Below are positions 1 to 5,933 of a stretch of DNA of 11,265 bases, piece after piece. The notes under the pieces were generated by a model. It saw only the letters and a program-made list of their open reading frames with translations. It ran no database searches and was not told the DNA's origin. Within the stretch, counting starts at the first letter, position 1. Every line of letters starts with the position of its first letter. The position numbers and the translations under genes are program-made. The stretch comes from an uncultured Clostridia bacterium (GTDB taxonomy: Bacteria > Bacillota > Clostridia > Christensenellales > UBA1242), in NCBI GenBank assembly GCA_947628195.1, contig CANQZB010000019.1, forward strand, positions 1 to 11,265, in the 5' to 3' direction.

Positions 1-788
1 CAACCGCAATATTTGCGCTGCCCGTCAATCTTGTTGTTTTTGCGCCGAACTATTATGTTTTCATCTTTAAATTTTTCAGTTAAAAGTTGTTCAAAAATCT
101 CGCCATCTATGCACTTGCTTGGCAAAATGTTGTATTTACTCCAATCTCCACTTTCTGCGCATGCTTCAATTTGTATGTTATTTCCACTTGCGATTTGCGA
201 AAATTTTGCTAAAATTTCATGTTTTTGTGTTAAATTTGGTGCAAAAACGGTTTTTGAACATCCTTTATAACTTTCTATCACAAAACTTATTTTGCAATGT
301 TTTGTGTATCCTTTAAGTTGCTCGCATAAATATGAAAATTGTTTTATGTGCCAATCTACATCAATTCCATCTGTCAACAAAATTGGATCGTATCGCCAAA
401 TTACAGGGCAAAATTTTGTTAATTCTTTAAAAGTTTCAATTCGCTCATTTAGTGGTGGCAACCCACCCTCAATATTTTGCGGATAAGCGTTTAGCGTGAA
501 CAAAAAATAATATTTATAATCTTTAAGTTTTTCTAATTTATTTAACATTGGCTTTGGATTTTTAGACCAAAACACAATGCCCTCAATGTTGCCTTCGGTT
601 GCAACTTTTTTATCGCCCAACAAATTGTATTCCACGCTTTTAATTTTAAATGGTTTAAGTTCTATTTTTGCAATCTTGCTTGTATTAATAGGGTTTGGCA
701 CAAGCACATACCCATCCGCCAACCTATCAAAAAACCAATCACTATAAAACGCTGGTATATCTGTCCTCCTAGAAACGCTTAAAATCAT
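1..788 (-). CDS. DUF1848 family protein, 3' end beyond window edge
   Basis: The frame is open from ATG at 788 to the left edge, giving 262 complete codons without a stop. The N-terminus reads SVSRRTDIPAFY (residues 5-15), followed by GIVFWSKNPKP near 70-80, FTLNAYP near 97-103 and VIWRYDPIL near 129-137. These match the DUF1848 family as I remember it. The last readable residues are YCG plus a codon beginning TG (probably Cys), which would be the start of the C-terminal cysteine cluster that family descriptions compare with the iron-sulfur site of radical SAM proteins; the rest of the cluster is cut off. The start is supported by GGAG at 796-799, 7 nt upstream, and by a consensus promoter. 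The biochemical function is unknown. It appears to be a single-gene unit. The family call is fairly sure, the role is not. Confidence 0.85.
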   Translation of the reverse strand, partial: MILSVSRRTDIPAFYSDWFFDRLADGYVLVPNPINTSKIAKIELKPFKIKSVEYNLLGDKKVATEGNIEGIVFWSKNPKPMLNKLEKLKDYKYYFLFTLNAYPQNIEGGLPPLNERIETFKELTKFCPVIWRYDPILLTDGIDVDWHIKQFSYLCEQLKGYTKHCKISFVIESYKGCSKTVFAPNLTQKHEILAKFSQIASGNNIQIEACAESGDWSKYNILPSKCIDGEIFEQLLTEKFKDENIIVRRKNNKIDGQRKYCG

Positions 789-806
789 TATCTTACTCCA
801 TAAACT

Positions 807-834
807 ATTATACCTATTCCGTCCAAAATGTCAA
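807..834 (-). promoter_or_regulatory. Sigma-A promoter of the DUF1848 gene
   Basis: On the minus strand, TTGACA (829-834) and TATAAT (807-812) are both perfect hexamers with a 16 nt spacer. The -10 box lies 18 nt upstream of the ATG at 788, so the leader would be only about 12 nt and just holds the GGAG site. Confidence 0.85.
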
Positions 835-902
835 ACAAATAAAAAACATTGACAAAATAAACATGTCAAAATAGAAGCGACTTATACAATTTTTGCTCCA
901 CC

Positions 903-938
903 AAAAAACAAAGTGGCGTTTTGGCTACTTTGTTTTTT
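903..938. terminator. Intrinsic terminator, probably bidirectional
   Basis: A perfect 12 bp stem (903-914 with 927-938) encloses a 12 nt loop. The A-run in one arm gives a U-tract on the minus-strand transcript, and the plus strand is also followed by a T-rich run. It lies 43 nt beyond the stop of the minus-strand gene ending at 981 and so most likely ends that transcript. Confidence 0.85.
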
Positions 939-980
939 TATTTTTTTGCGATTAAGTGTAAATATAAGTTTTATTTGCCG

Positions 981-1529
981 TTAATAATCTAAACTATCAA
1001 GATAATATCTTTTAAAACTTATGTGACTGCGATTATCGGTAAAAGTAACATCGTTATAAGCAATTTGAATGTCTATTAAATTTTGATGCCTTAAATCCTT
1101 TCTTGGCGTCATCTCATACCCGTGCAACGAATTTTTAGGCACTTTAAACAAATGCAATTTTCTTTTTGATATATCGTTTAAAACAATATACCAATCTCGT
1201 TTTAGAACATCGAAATTAGGATTCATCCAAAAATTACGCGATGCCCTATTTTCACTAGAAAATGTATAGTTATCGGTCAGTTGATAGCCCTTGTCTTCAA
1301 AAAATCTTCTAGCAAGGCTTTTCGTCATGTTGTAATTTTTGCCCAAACTCCTGCTTTCTGCCCTTTGAACCTCCACTTGATAATTGGCAAACAAAAATGA
1401 AACCGATCGTTCATTCGCAATCCTGTTTAAACAAACGTTGAAAACCGTTTCAAGGTTCAACCCCGAACTGTTTATTATTGGATTTGCTTTTTCATATAAT
1501 GCGTCATCAATTTTAAATAATTTTTCCAT
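981..1529 (-). CDS. RelB/DinJ-like N-terminal domain fused to unknown C-terminal domain
   Basis: This is a 182 aa protein. The start at 1529 is chosen because AGGAGG (1535-1540) lies 5 nt upstream; a longer frame from a TTG at 1580 would begin inside the -35 box and can be dismissed. Residues 1-48 (FKIDDALYEKA, then GLNLETVFNVCLNRIANE and SVSFLF) resemble the ribbon-helix-helix fold of RelB/DinJ antitoxins, including the usual 'GL..s.a.n..L..i......PF' spacing. Residues 50-182 form a domain I do not recognise, with RDWYIVLND (111-119), KLHLFKVP (124-131) and LIDIQIAYND (151-160). Its alternating hydrophobic strands suggest a mixed alpha/beta fold. RelB/DinJ antitoxins are usually about 90 aa and paired with a toxin gene. 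Here no toxin gene is adjacent, since both flanks carry this gene's own promoter and terminator. It could be a DNA-binding regulator, a self-contained effector, or an antitoxin acting on a distant toxin. Confidence 0.85.
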   Translation of the reverse strand: MEKLFKIDDALYEKANPIINSSGLNLETVFNVCLNRIANERSVSFLFANYQVEVQRAESRSLGKNYNMTKSLARRFFEDKGYQLTDNYTFSSENRASRNFWMNPNFDVLKRDWYIVLNDISKRKLHLFKVPKNSLHGYEMTPRKDLRHQNLIDIQIAYNDVTFTDNRSHISFKRYYLDSLDY

Positions 1530-1551
1530 AATTTCCTCCTTTGACACGAGC

Positions 1552-1580
1552 ATATTAGCATATTCAAATAAGTTTGTCAA
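1552..1580 (-). promoter_or_regulatory. Extended -10 promoter of the RelB/DinJ-like gene
   Basis: On the minus strand TTGACA (1575-1580) is followed after 17 nt by TAATAT (1552-1557), preceded by TGC, which makes an extended -10. The first two bases of any transcript would fall about 15 nt before the ATG at 1529. An apparent TTG start codon at 1580 is the -35 box itself. Confidence 0.8.
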
Positions 1581-1659
1581 GAGTTTTTTAAAAATTTTTT
1601 AAGATTTTTTTTGATTTTATAAGTATTTGCCAAAAACAAATGTTTTTTTATATTAAAAC

Positions 1660-1764
1660 CTGGTTGAAGATGTTAAAAACGGCGTAGATGGCCAACTAGA
1701 AGATGCGCTTAAAATTATTGAAAAAGATTTATCTTCCAACCAAAATTTAAACAAATTGCATTAA
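1660..1764 (+). pseudogene. Short coding-like fragment without a start codon
   Basis: A 34-codon stretch from CTG at 1660 to TAA at 1762-1764 reads as a plausible amphipathic, acidic helix (VEDVKNGVDGQLEDALKIIE, then KDLSSNQNLNKLH). A stop codon (TAA at 1654-1656) lies two codons upstream, and there is no ATG, ribosome binding site or promoter next to it. The composition is more protein-like than the surrounding AT-rich spacer. It may be the 3' remnant of a lost gene. No family is recognised, and chance cannot be excluded. The rest of the 1581-1825 interval shows no gene. Confidence 0.3.
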
Positions 1765-1825
1765 ATTTATCACTTAAAATTTAAAAATATTCTCTTGCTA
1801 ATAAAAAAATATCTGCTAAACCCTA

Positions 1826-1854
1826 TTGACAAAACTAATGTTTTGTGTTAGGAT
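1826..1854 (+). promoter_or_regulatory. Promoter of the 101 aa gene
   Basis: TTGACA (1826-1831), a 17 nt spacer and TAGGAT (1849-1854), preceded by TGT as an extended -10. The predicted start of transcription is about 15 nt before the coding region and leaves room for AGGAGG at 1866-1871. Confidence 0.75.
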
Positions 1855-1875
1855 TTCAATAATTAAGGAGGGTTT

Positions 1876-2181
1876 ATGATGAATTTTAGTGGCAGTAAAA
1901 TTACAGGCAGCATTATAATGAGCGGAAATGATAACGTTGTTCAAATTGATGATGTATTGTTAGAAGTAAGAGATGGAGATCTATTTGTAAATAATGAAAT
2001 GGTGGATAGATCTTTGCTTAAAGGCTCGTTCGAACATGGATTAGAGATTTCTCAATCAACAAAACACGGCTTTAAAAGGAAATTTGTAATTAATAACAAC
2101 GTGCTTATATTTAAATTTGGCAAACTTTATAAAGTTAATGGTCAAAAAGTTAAGCAAGATATAACCCTTTTATTCGAATAA
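1876..2181 (+). CDS. Uncharacterised small protein (about 100 aa)
   Basis: I do not recognise this protein. It has a strong ribosome binding site (AGGAGG, 1866-1871). Two ATGs lie in tandem: the second, at 1879, has the better 7 nt spacing and the first, at 1876, has 4 nt, so the protein is 100 or 101 aa. No signal peptide or membrane segment is visible. The first 30 residues (NFSGSKITGSIIMSGNDNVV) have the Gly/Ser/Asn-rich rhythm of a beta-rich fold, followed by short strand-like pieces (VLLEVRDGDLFVNNEMVD) and a basic section around 60-70 (STKHGFKRKF). The C-terminus alternates hydrophobic and polar residues (VLIFKFGKLYKVNG, ITLLFE), again suggesting beta strands. It has its own promoter and terminator and so is a monocistronic unit. 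It converges on the 81 aa gene at 2224-2469, and the two may have arrived together, though nothing proves a link. Confidence 0.85.
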   Translation: MMNFSGSKITGSIIMSGNDNVVQIDDVLLEVRDGDLFVNNEMVDRSLLKGSFEHGLEISQSTKHGFKRKFVINNNVLIFKFGKLYKVNGQKVKQDITLLFE

Positions 2182-2188
2182 TTGCACA

Positions 2189-2220
2189 ATAAAAAATCAC
2201 TCGGTTGAGTGATTTTTTAT
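2189..2220. terminator. Bidirectional terminator between convergent genes
   Basis: A 14 bp uninterrupted stem (2189-2202 with 2207-2220) closes a GGTT tetraloop. Six A on one side and six T on the other give a U-tract in both directions. It lies just after the stop of the plus-strand gene (2181) and just after the stop of the minus-strand gene (2224). Confidence 0.93.
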
Positions 2221-2223
2221 AAA

Positions 2224-2469
2224 TTAGTCATCCCAAATATCAGGCGAAGATTCACGCATAATGCGTTTCAAATCTAGTTTCTTTTTTAGTTTCACATCCG
2301 GACCGGCAAGTCTTTCGTCAACATAGTTGGGTCCATCATAAAAAGAGGTGGGTTTAATATCGTAAATGGATTTTTTCTCTTCCAATTCTTCATCAAAATC
2401 TGGTAGATATTTAAACTTAACCCTTTCGTGCTTTTTTATTAATTCTTTAACTAAATTATCTTTAAACAT
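2224..2469 (-). CDS. Uncharacterised small charged protein, 81 aa
   Basis: No family is recognised. The ATG at 2469 is preceded by AGGAG with good spacing; the overlapping upstream ATG hits a stop after two codons, so this start is firm. The protein is highly charged. A basic N-terminal helix-like part (KDNLVKELIKKHERVKFKYL) precedes an acidic patch (DFDEELEEKK, about 24-33), a Pro/Tyr-rich centre (PTSFYDGPNYVDE, about 40-52), a Lys-rich part (VKLKKKLDLKRIMRE) and an acidic end, PDIWDD. There is no signal peptide or transmembrane segment, so it should be cytoplasmic. The charge pattern suggests an extended or partly disordered protein that binds another macromolecule, which is only an inference. 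Expression should be strong because the promoter is a perfect consensus. Confidence 0.8.
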   Translation of the reverse strand: MFKDNLVKELIKKHERVKFKYLPDFDEELEEKKSIYDIKPTSFYDGPNYVDERLAGPDVKLKKKLDLKRIMRESSPDIWDD

Positions 2470-2489
2470 ACATTCTCCTAATTAGCTTA

Positions 2490-2518
2490 ATTATATCATA
2501 ATAATATAAAGTTGTCAA
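2490..2518 (-). promoter_or_regulatory. Perfect consensus promoter of the 81 aa gene
   Basis: On the minus strand TTGACA (2513-2518), a 17 nt spacer and TATAAT (2490-2495), the latter preceded by TGA. Both hexamers and the spacing are ideal for sigma-A, and it also has an extended -10. Confidence 0.9.
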
Positions 2519-2536
2519 TATTTCTGGCAAATATAG

Positions 2537-2587
2537 TTATTTTATCTTTCTATCAAGTTCTCGCTGTTTTATAGTTTCTTTTTGAGC
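2537..2587 (-). pseudogene. Relic resembling a second SmpB C-terminal tail
   Basis: In a different frame from smpB and 35 nt after its stop, the minus strand encodes AQKETIKQRELDRKIK followed by TAA (2537-2539). Aligned with the tail of the intact SmpB (KREAIKKRELNKKLN, residues 136-150), 7 of 15 positions are identical and most others are conservative. Codons differ at many positions, so this is not a recent duplication. The frame is open upstream only to 2633, and no start or ribosome binding site is visible. It could be the end of a degraded smpB paralogue or an ancestral tail of this gene lost by a frameshift. A chance match of a Lys/Glu-rich helix is the main alternative. Confidence 0.45.
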
Positions 2588-2608
2588 AATAAAATGGGAT
2601 TTTATTGC
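2586..2608. repeat. Perfect 10 bp inverted repeat downstream of smpB
   Basis: GCAATAAAAT and its exact complement (2586-2595 and 2599-2608) are separated by 3 nt. It is 14 nt past the smpB stop and could form an RNA hairpin protecting or ending the smpB transcript, but no U-tract follows on the minus strand, so a classical terminator is not supported. Confidence 0.6.
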
Positions 2609-2621
2609 AACAAACGCTCGG

Positions 2622-3080
2622 CTATTTTGTGTTTAATTTTTTGTTTAACTCTCTCTTTTTTATTGCCTCGCGTTTGTCGTACAATTTTTTGCCACGGGCA
2701 ATGGCAATTTCCACTTTTAAATTGCTTCCGCTAAAATATGCTTTTGTTGGAACAAGCGTTAAATGTTCAGTTTCAATTTTTTTGCGGATTTTTTCAATTT
2801 CTTCCGCATGCAAAAGTAATTTTCTATCTCTTTTTGTTTTATCTTCCCCGCGCGCAAAATTATAAGCATTTTCATATTCCTTAATGTAGCTATTCCTTAA
2901 AAAGCATTCGCCCTTTTTAATATAGCCATAGCAATCGGCAATTGAAAAATGCCCGGCACGAACAGATTTAATTTCATCCCCCGTTAGCACAATGCCGGCT
3001 TCGTATTTATATAAAAGTTCATATTCGAACCTTGCGCGCCTATTTTCCGCCACCAATTTGCTTTGCATTTTGTTTTGCAT
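2622..3080 (-). CDS. smpB: SsrA-binding protein SmpB
   Basis: SmpB binds tmRNA (SsrA), delivers it to stalled ribosomes and places its C-terminal tail in the empty mRNA channel during trans-translation. The 152 aa protein has the family signatures in order: NRRARFEYELLYKYEAGIVL (13-32), GDEIKSVRAGHFSI (34-47), RDRKLLLHAEEIEKI (84-98), LTLVPTKAYF (107-116), KVEIAIARGKKLYDKRE (122-138) and a Lys/Arg-rich tail. The length is close to the usual 150-160. The start at 3080 has no Shine-Dalgarno sequence; a second Met at codon 5 (3068) has none either. A -10 box ends 6 nt before 3080, so a leaderless mRNA starting at this ATG is predicted. It follows rnr, the usual order in Bacillota, but rnr's terminator separates the two. 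No tmRNA gene is visible downstream; instead a relic of an SmpB tail lies there. Confidence 0.96.
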   Translation of the reverse strand: MQNKMQSKLVAENRRARFEYELLYKYEAGIVLTGDEIKSVRAGHFSIADCYGYIKKGECFLRNSYIKEYENAYNFARGEDKTKRDRKLLLHAEEIEKIRKKIETEHLTLVPTKAYFSGSNLKVEIAIARGKKLYDKREAIKKRELNKKLNTK

Positions 3081-3086
3081 AATTTA

Positions 3087-3115
3087 ATTATATCACAAAT
3101 ATTAGTGATTTTAAA
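3087..3115 (-). promoter_or_regulatory. Leaderless-type promoter of smpB
   Basis: On the minus strand TATAAT (3087-3092), preceded by TGTGA (extended -10), ends exactly 6 nt before the ATG at 3080, which places +1 on the start codon. The -35 (TTTAAA, 3110-3115, 17 nt spacer) is weak. An inverted repeat ATCAC-N8-GTGAT (3092-3109) spans the spacer and could be an operator or chance. Confidence 0.65.
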
Positions 3116-3187
3116 TAGATTTTTAAAAATTTATTTAATTTATTATTTTTTACAAAACATGTTTTTAAATGCCTTTCTTAAAAATAA

Positions 3188-3216
3188 AAAAAGAAAATAA
3201 ATTTTATTTTCTTTTT
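3188..3216 (-). terminator. Intrinsic terminator overlapping the end of rnr
   Basis: A 13 bp stem (3188-3200 with 3204-3216) with a 3 nt loop is followed on the minus strand by a T-rich tract (to about 3181). The upstream arm lies within the last Arg/Lys codons of rnr, so the stop codon is part of the hairpin. The stem is A/U-rich and therefore weak in GC, but the geometry is good. Confidence 0.7.
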
Positions 3217-5489
3217 CTTTTAGATTTATAATAATCTTTGGCAGAATTTTTAGATTTTTTTGAATTTTTGCCCGAATTTTTTAATTTTTTGCTAATTTTT
3301 GATGATATTTTTCTATTTTTTAATAAATTTTTGCTATTTTCTTTTTCATCCCACGCCGATTTGTTTGCCTTATTTTTATTAACAATAAAGTTTTTAAGAG
3401 GCTTTTCCACCCCTGCCAAATCGAAATCTATCTGCCTTAATTGCGTGTTAACATTAGATACAACAACACGCACTGTATCGCCTATCGTGTAGTGGTGAGT
3501 TTTGCCGTAGATTGACATTTTGTCTTCATCATAAATATATTCATCCATAGGCAGATAATCCGTCTTTATCATTCCCTCTATGCCATTATCCAGTTCTACA
3601 AAAATGCCAAACTCCTGCACACCAGAAATAATGCCTTCAAATTCTTCACCCAAAAACTTTTGCATATACACTGCTTTTTTGTAATCGTCAACAGCGCGCT
3701 CGGCTTCGTCTGCATTTTTCTCTGTGTCGCTTGCTTGAATGCTTGCGCGCTCAACAACATCTTCAAAATGAACTTTAACTTCCGCCTTTGGCGTGCCAGC
3801 CAGCACGCTTTTAATTATGCGGTGGATTAATAAATCTGGATAGCGCCTAATTGGGCTTGTAAAATGGCAATAGTGCGTTAGCGCCAAGCCAAAATGACCA
3901 AGGCAAGTAGGTGCGTAGCGCGCCTTCATCATGGTGCGCAAAATTAAATAGGATAATATTTTTTCTTTAGGTGTGCCAACAATTCTATCCACAATTTGCT
4001 GATATGCCACGGGTTGATCCCCGTTCAATTTTAACTGATTGGCTATGCCTAAATTTGTTAATAGGTCGCTCAACTTTGCAACTTTATCGCTATCTGGCTT
4101 TTCATGCACACGGTAAACAAATGGCGAATTGCCCGCCCATTCTGCCACAATTTCGTTGGCTTTAACCATAAAACTTTCAATTAGTTCGTGCGCTTCATCT
4201 TGCACGCGCTTTTCGATGGAAACAATTTCACCCGCACTGTTTTCAAGAATAAATGGCTCGGGCAAATTAAAGCGGATTTCACCCTGTTTTAGTCTATCTG
4301 CCTTAAATTTGTTGGCAATTTCACGCATGGTTAAAATATCTTTATAAATGTCTGCATATTTTTCAATAACAAGTGGGTCGCCTTCAAAAATTTTAGTAAT
4401 TTCGGTGTACGTCATGCGGTGTTTGCTTTTAATAATGCTCTCCACAATGGCAGAATTGGTTATGTTATATGCACCGTCCAGCTCCATTTTAACGGTTAAG
4501 GTTAGCCTATATTCATTTTCGTTAAGCGAACAAATTCCGTTAGAAAGTTCTTTTGGAAGCATAGGAATAACGTGGTTAGGGAAATACACACTTGTGCCCC
4601 GCCTGTAAGCTTCCTTATCTATTGCGCTATTTTCTTTAACATAGTGGGAAACATCTGCAATATGCACATACAAAACATAGCCGTTTTCATGGCGTTTTAA
4701 AGAGATAGCATCGTCAAAATCGCGCGCATCCTCGCCGTCTATTGTAAAAGTGTTATGTTCGGTGTAATCCGCACGTTTATTTTTATATTTTAAATAATCC
4801 ACACTTTTTTCAAGGGTTTTTGCTTCGTTAAGCGTTTCTTTTTCAAATTGGTCTTTAAGTTTAAACGAACGAATTATGGAAAGTTGTTCCGCCTTCATGG
4901 TGTTGGCCTGCCCAAGCACTTCCACAATTTTGCCTGTTAAATTTTTTGTTTCTAAACTGGCTGGATTAATTTCCACATAAACTTTATCGTTGTTATGCGC
5001 CCCGCGTGCATCGTTTTTAAATATGCGGATTTGTGGCAATTTTGTATCGTCTGGGAACACAACATTTTTGCTTTTCCCCTCAACAAAAGTGCCCACAATA
5101 TGAGTTGTGTTTCGGGCTAAAATTTTTATTACTTTAGCCTCAATGTCGTCTTCCGTTTTCATGTTAGTTATTTCAACTAAAACGTCATCGCCATCAAACG
5201 CGCCATTAATTGCGTATGCGGGTATAAAGAAATCTGGCTTGCCTTCAACCGAAGCAAACCCAAAACCCTTTTTATTAAGTGTTAATCGCGCTTTTATATA
5301 GCCTCTATCGCGTGAAATAGAAATTCTGCCCCTATCATCAACAAATAAAGTGCCGTTTAAAATTAAATTTTCAACCTCTTCTTTAACATCTTTAATGTTA
5401 GCGCCAGTAATTTTTTTTAACTCTTTAATTAATGTTTCTTTGTTTAAATAAATTAACTGATTTTCTCTTATAAGTTTTACAATTTCCAT
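3204..5489 (-). CDS. rnr: Ribonuclease R (3'-5' exoribonuclease, RNB family)
   Basis: RNase R degrades structured RNA processively from the 3' end and, with tmRNA-SmpB, removes non-stop mRNAs. The 761 aa protein shows an N-terminal winged-helix region (about 1-60), cold-shock-type domains (about 64-190, including KKGFGFASVEGKPDFFIP), the RNB catalytic domain (about 235-565) and a C-terminal S1 domain (about 616-691). The active-site motif TIDGEDARDFDDA has Asp251, 257, 259 and 260, matching the four metal-binding Asp of the family; HFTSPIRRYPDLLIHR (542-557) is the conserved end of the RNB domain. A Lys/Ser/Asn-rich tail runs from about 700 to 761, as is common in RNase R and thought to help RNA and tmRNA-SmpB binding. 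No Shine-Dalgarno sequence precedes the ATG. A -10 box ends 6 nt upstream, so a leaderless mRNA is predicted. It has its own terminator. Confidence 0.97.
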   Translation of the reverse strand: MEIVKLIRENQLIYLNKETLIKELKKITGANIKDVKEEVENLILNGTLFVDDRGRISISRDRGYIKARLTLNKKGFGFASVEGKPDFFIPAYAINGAFDGDDVLVEITNMKTEDDIEAKVIKILARNTTHIVGTFVEGKSKNVVFPDDTKLPQIRIFKNDARGAHNNDKVYVEINPASLETKNLTGKIVEVLGQANTMKAEQLSIIRSFKLKDQFEKETLNEAKTLEKSVDYLKYKNKRADYTEHNTFTIDGEDARDFDDAISLKRHENGYVLYVHIADVSHYVKENSAIDKEAYRRGTSVYFPNHVIPMLPKELSNGICSLNENEYRLTLTVKMELDGAYNITNSAIVESIIKSKHRMTYTEITKIFEGDPLVIEKYADIYKDILTMREIANKFKADRLKQGEIRFNLPEPFILENSAGEIVSIEKRVQDEAHELIESFMVKANEIVAEWAGNSPFVYRVHEKPDSDKVAKLSDLLTNLGIANQLKLNGDQPVAYQQIVDRIVGTPKEKILSYLILRTMMKARYAPTCLGHFGLALTHYCHFTSPIRRYPDLLIHRIIKSVLAGTPKAEVKVHFEDVVERASIQASDTEKNADEAERAVDDYKKAVYMQKFLGEEFEGIISGVQEFGIFVELDNGIEGMIKTDYLPMDEYIYDEDKMSIYGKTHHYTIGDTVRVVVSNVNTQLRQIDFDLAGVEKPLKNFIVNKNKANKSAWDEKENSKNLLKNRKISSKISKKLKNSGKNSKKSKNSAKDYYKSKRKRK

Positions 5490-5495
5490 ACAAAT

Positions 5496-5524
5496 ATTTT
5501 ATCACATTTTTAGCATTTAGTAAA
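5496..5524 (-). promoter_or_regulatory. Leaderless-type promoter of rnr
   Basis: On the minus strand TAAAAT (5496-5501), preceded by TGTGA, ends exactly 6 nt before the ATG at 5489. The -35 candidate is TTTACT (5519-5524) with a 17 nt spacer. The arrangement is nearly the same as at smpB (TGTGATA then A or T, then AAT, 6 nt, ATG). Confidence 0.65.
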
Positions 5525-5533
5525 ATAAATAAT

Positions 5534-5554
5534 AAAAAAAGTGCTTTTAAGCAC
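5534..5554 (-). terminator. Intrinsic terminator of secG
   Basis: A 6 bp stem GTGCTT/AAGCAC (5541-5546 and 5549-5554) with a very short loop is followed on the minus strand by seven T (5534-5540). It lies 9 nt after the secG stop and separates secG from rnr. Confidence 0.85.
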
Positions 5555-5563
5555 CTATTTTAA

Positions 5564-5875
5564 TTAAGACATTGCAACCCATGCAGGAATTTTTAGCAAG
5601 ATGAAATAAATTATACAAATAACAGCAATAACGCCTAAAATAATCCACACCAAACGAGTGATTCTACCTTCACGCGAGCCGGATTTATTTTGAGAATAAT
5701 AACTATCTTTATTGCCGGTTATAACATTGTTTGTTTCCTCCGAACCGGTTATTTGCAAAAACACCAACACTATTAAAACCAGTGCCAAAATTGCTAAAAT
5801 TATAATACATATTCGCTCTAAAACAGGAAAGCTTTTTGAAATCCATGTAGGAATAGTTGCTAAAAATAAATTCAT
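5564..5875 (-). CDS. secG: Preprotein translocase subunit SecG
   Basis: SecG is a small membrane subunit that supports SecYEG during protein export. The start at 5875 is preceded by GGAGGAG at ideal spacing and gives 103 aa. A longer frame from a TTG at 5923 would read through the promoter and should be rejected. Two hydrophobic segments lie at about 22-42 (RICIIILAILALVLIVLVFL, then Q) and 76-96 (LVWIILGVIAVICIIYFILL). They are joined by a polar loop containing GNKDSYYSQNKSGSREGRITR, which matches the SecG pattern 'G..tfy.k.Kg...e..l.r'. The Gly-rich part of the loop seen in typical SecG is reduced. The position just upstream of rnr and smpB supports the call, since secG-rnr-smpB is a classic order in Bacillota. 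Confidence 0.88.
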   Translation of the reverse strand: MNLFLATIPTWISKSFPVLERICIIILAILALVLIVLVFLQITGSEETNNVITGNKDSYYSQNKSGSREGRITRLVWIILGVIAVICIIYFILLKIPAWVAMS

Positions 5876-5894
5876 ATCTCCTCCAAACGGGCTA

Positions 5895-5923
5895 ATTATA
5901 ACACAAACAAAATGTTTTTTCAA
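5895..5923 (-). promoter_or_regulatory. Internal promoter of secG
   Basis: On the minus strand TTGAAA (5918-5923), 17 nt and TATAAT (5895-5900), the last preceded by TGT (extended -10). It starts 10 nt after the stop of the 76 aa gene, so secG can be transcribed independently of the glycolytic genes. Confidence 0.85.
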
Positions 5924-5933
5924 GCCTTTTTAA

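Noticed and set aside
13..486. Several plus-strand open frames in the left end
   Set aside because: They are antisense to the DUF1848 frame, which has a clear family match, promoter and ribosome binding site; none of the plus frames has these.
1530..1580. N-terminal extension of the RelB/DinJ-like protein from a TTG at 1580
   Set aside because: The TTG is the first triplet of the TTGACA -35 box, and the extension covers the -10 box; a strong AGGAGG precedes the ATG at 1529.
2586..2608. Hairpin as an intrinsic terminator of smpB
   Set aside because: The stem is perfect, but no U-tract follows on the minus strand; kept only as an inverted repeat.
5876..5923. SecG extension from a TTG at 5923
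   Set aside because: The TTG belongs to the TTGAAA -35 box, and the extension covers the -10 box and the ribosome binding site; the ATG at 5875 gives the normal SecG N-terminus.
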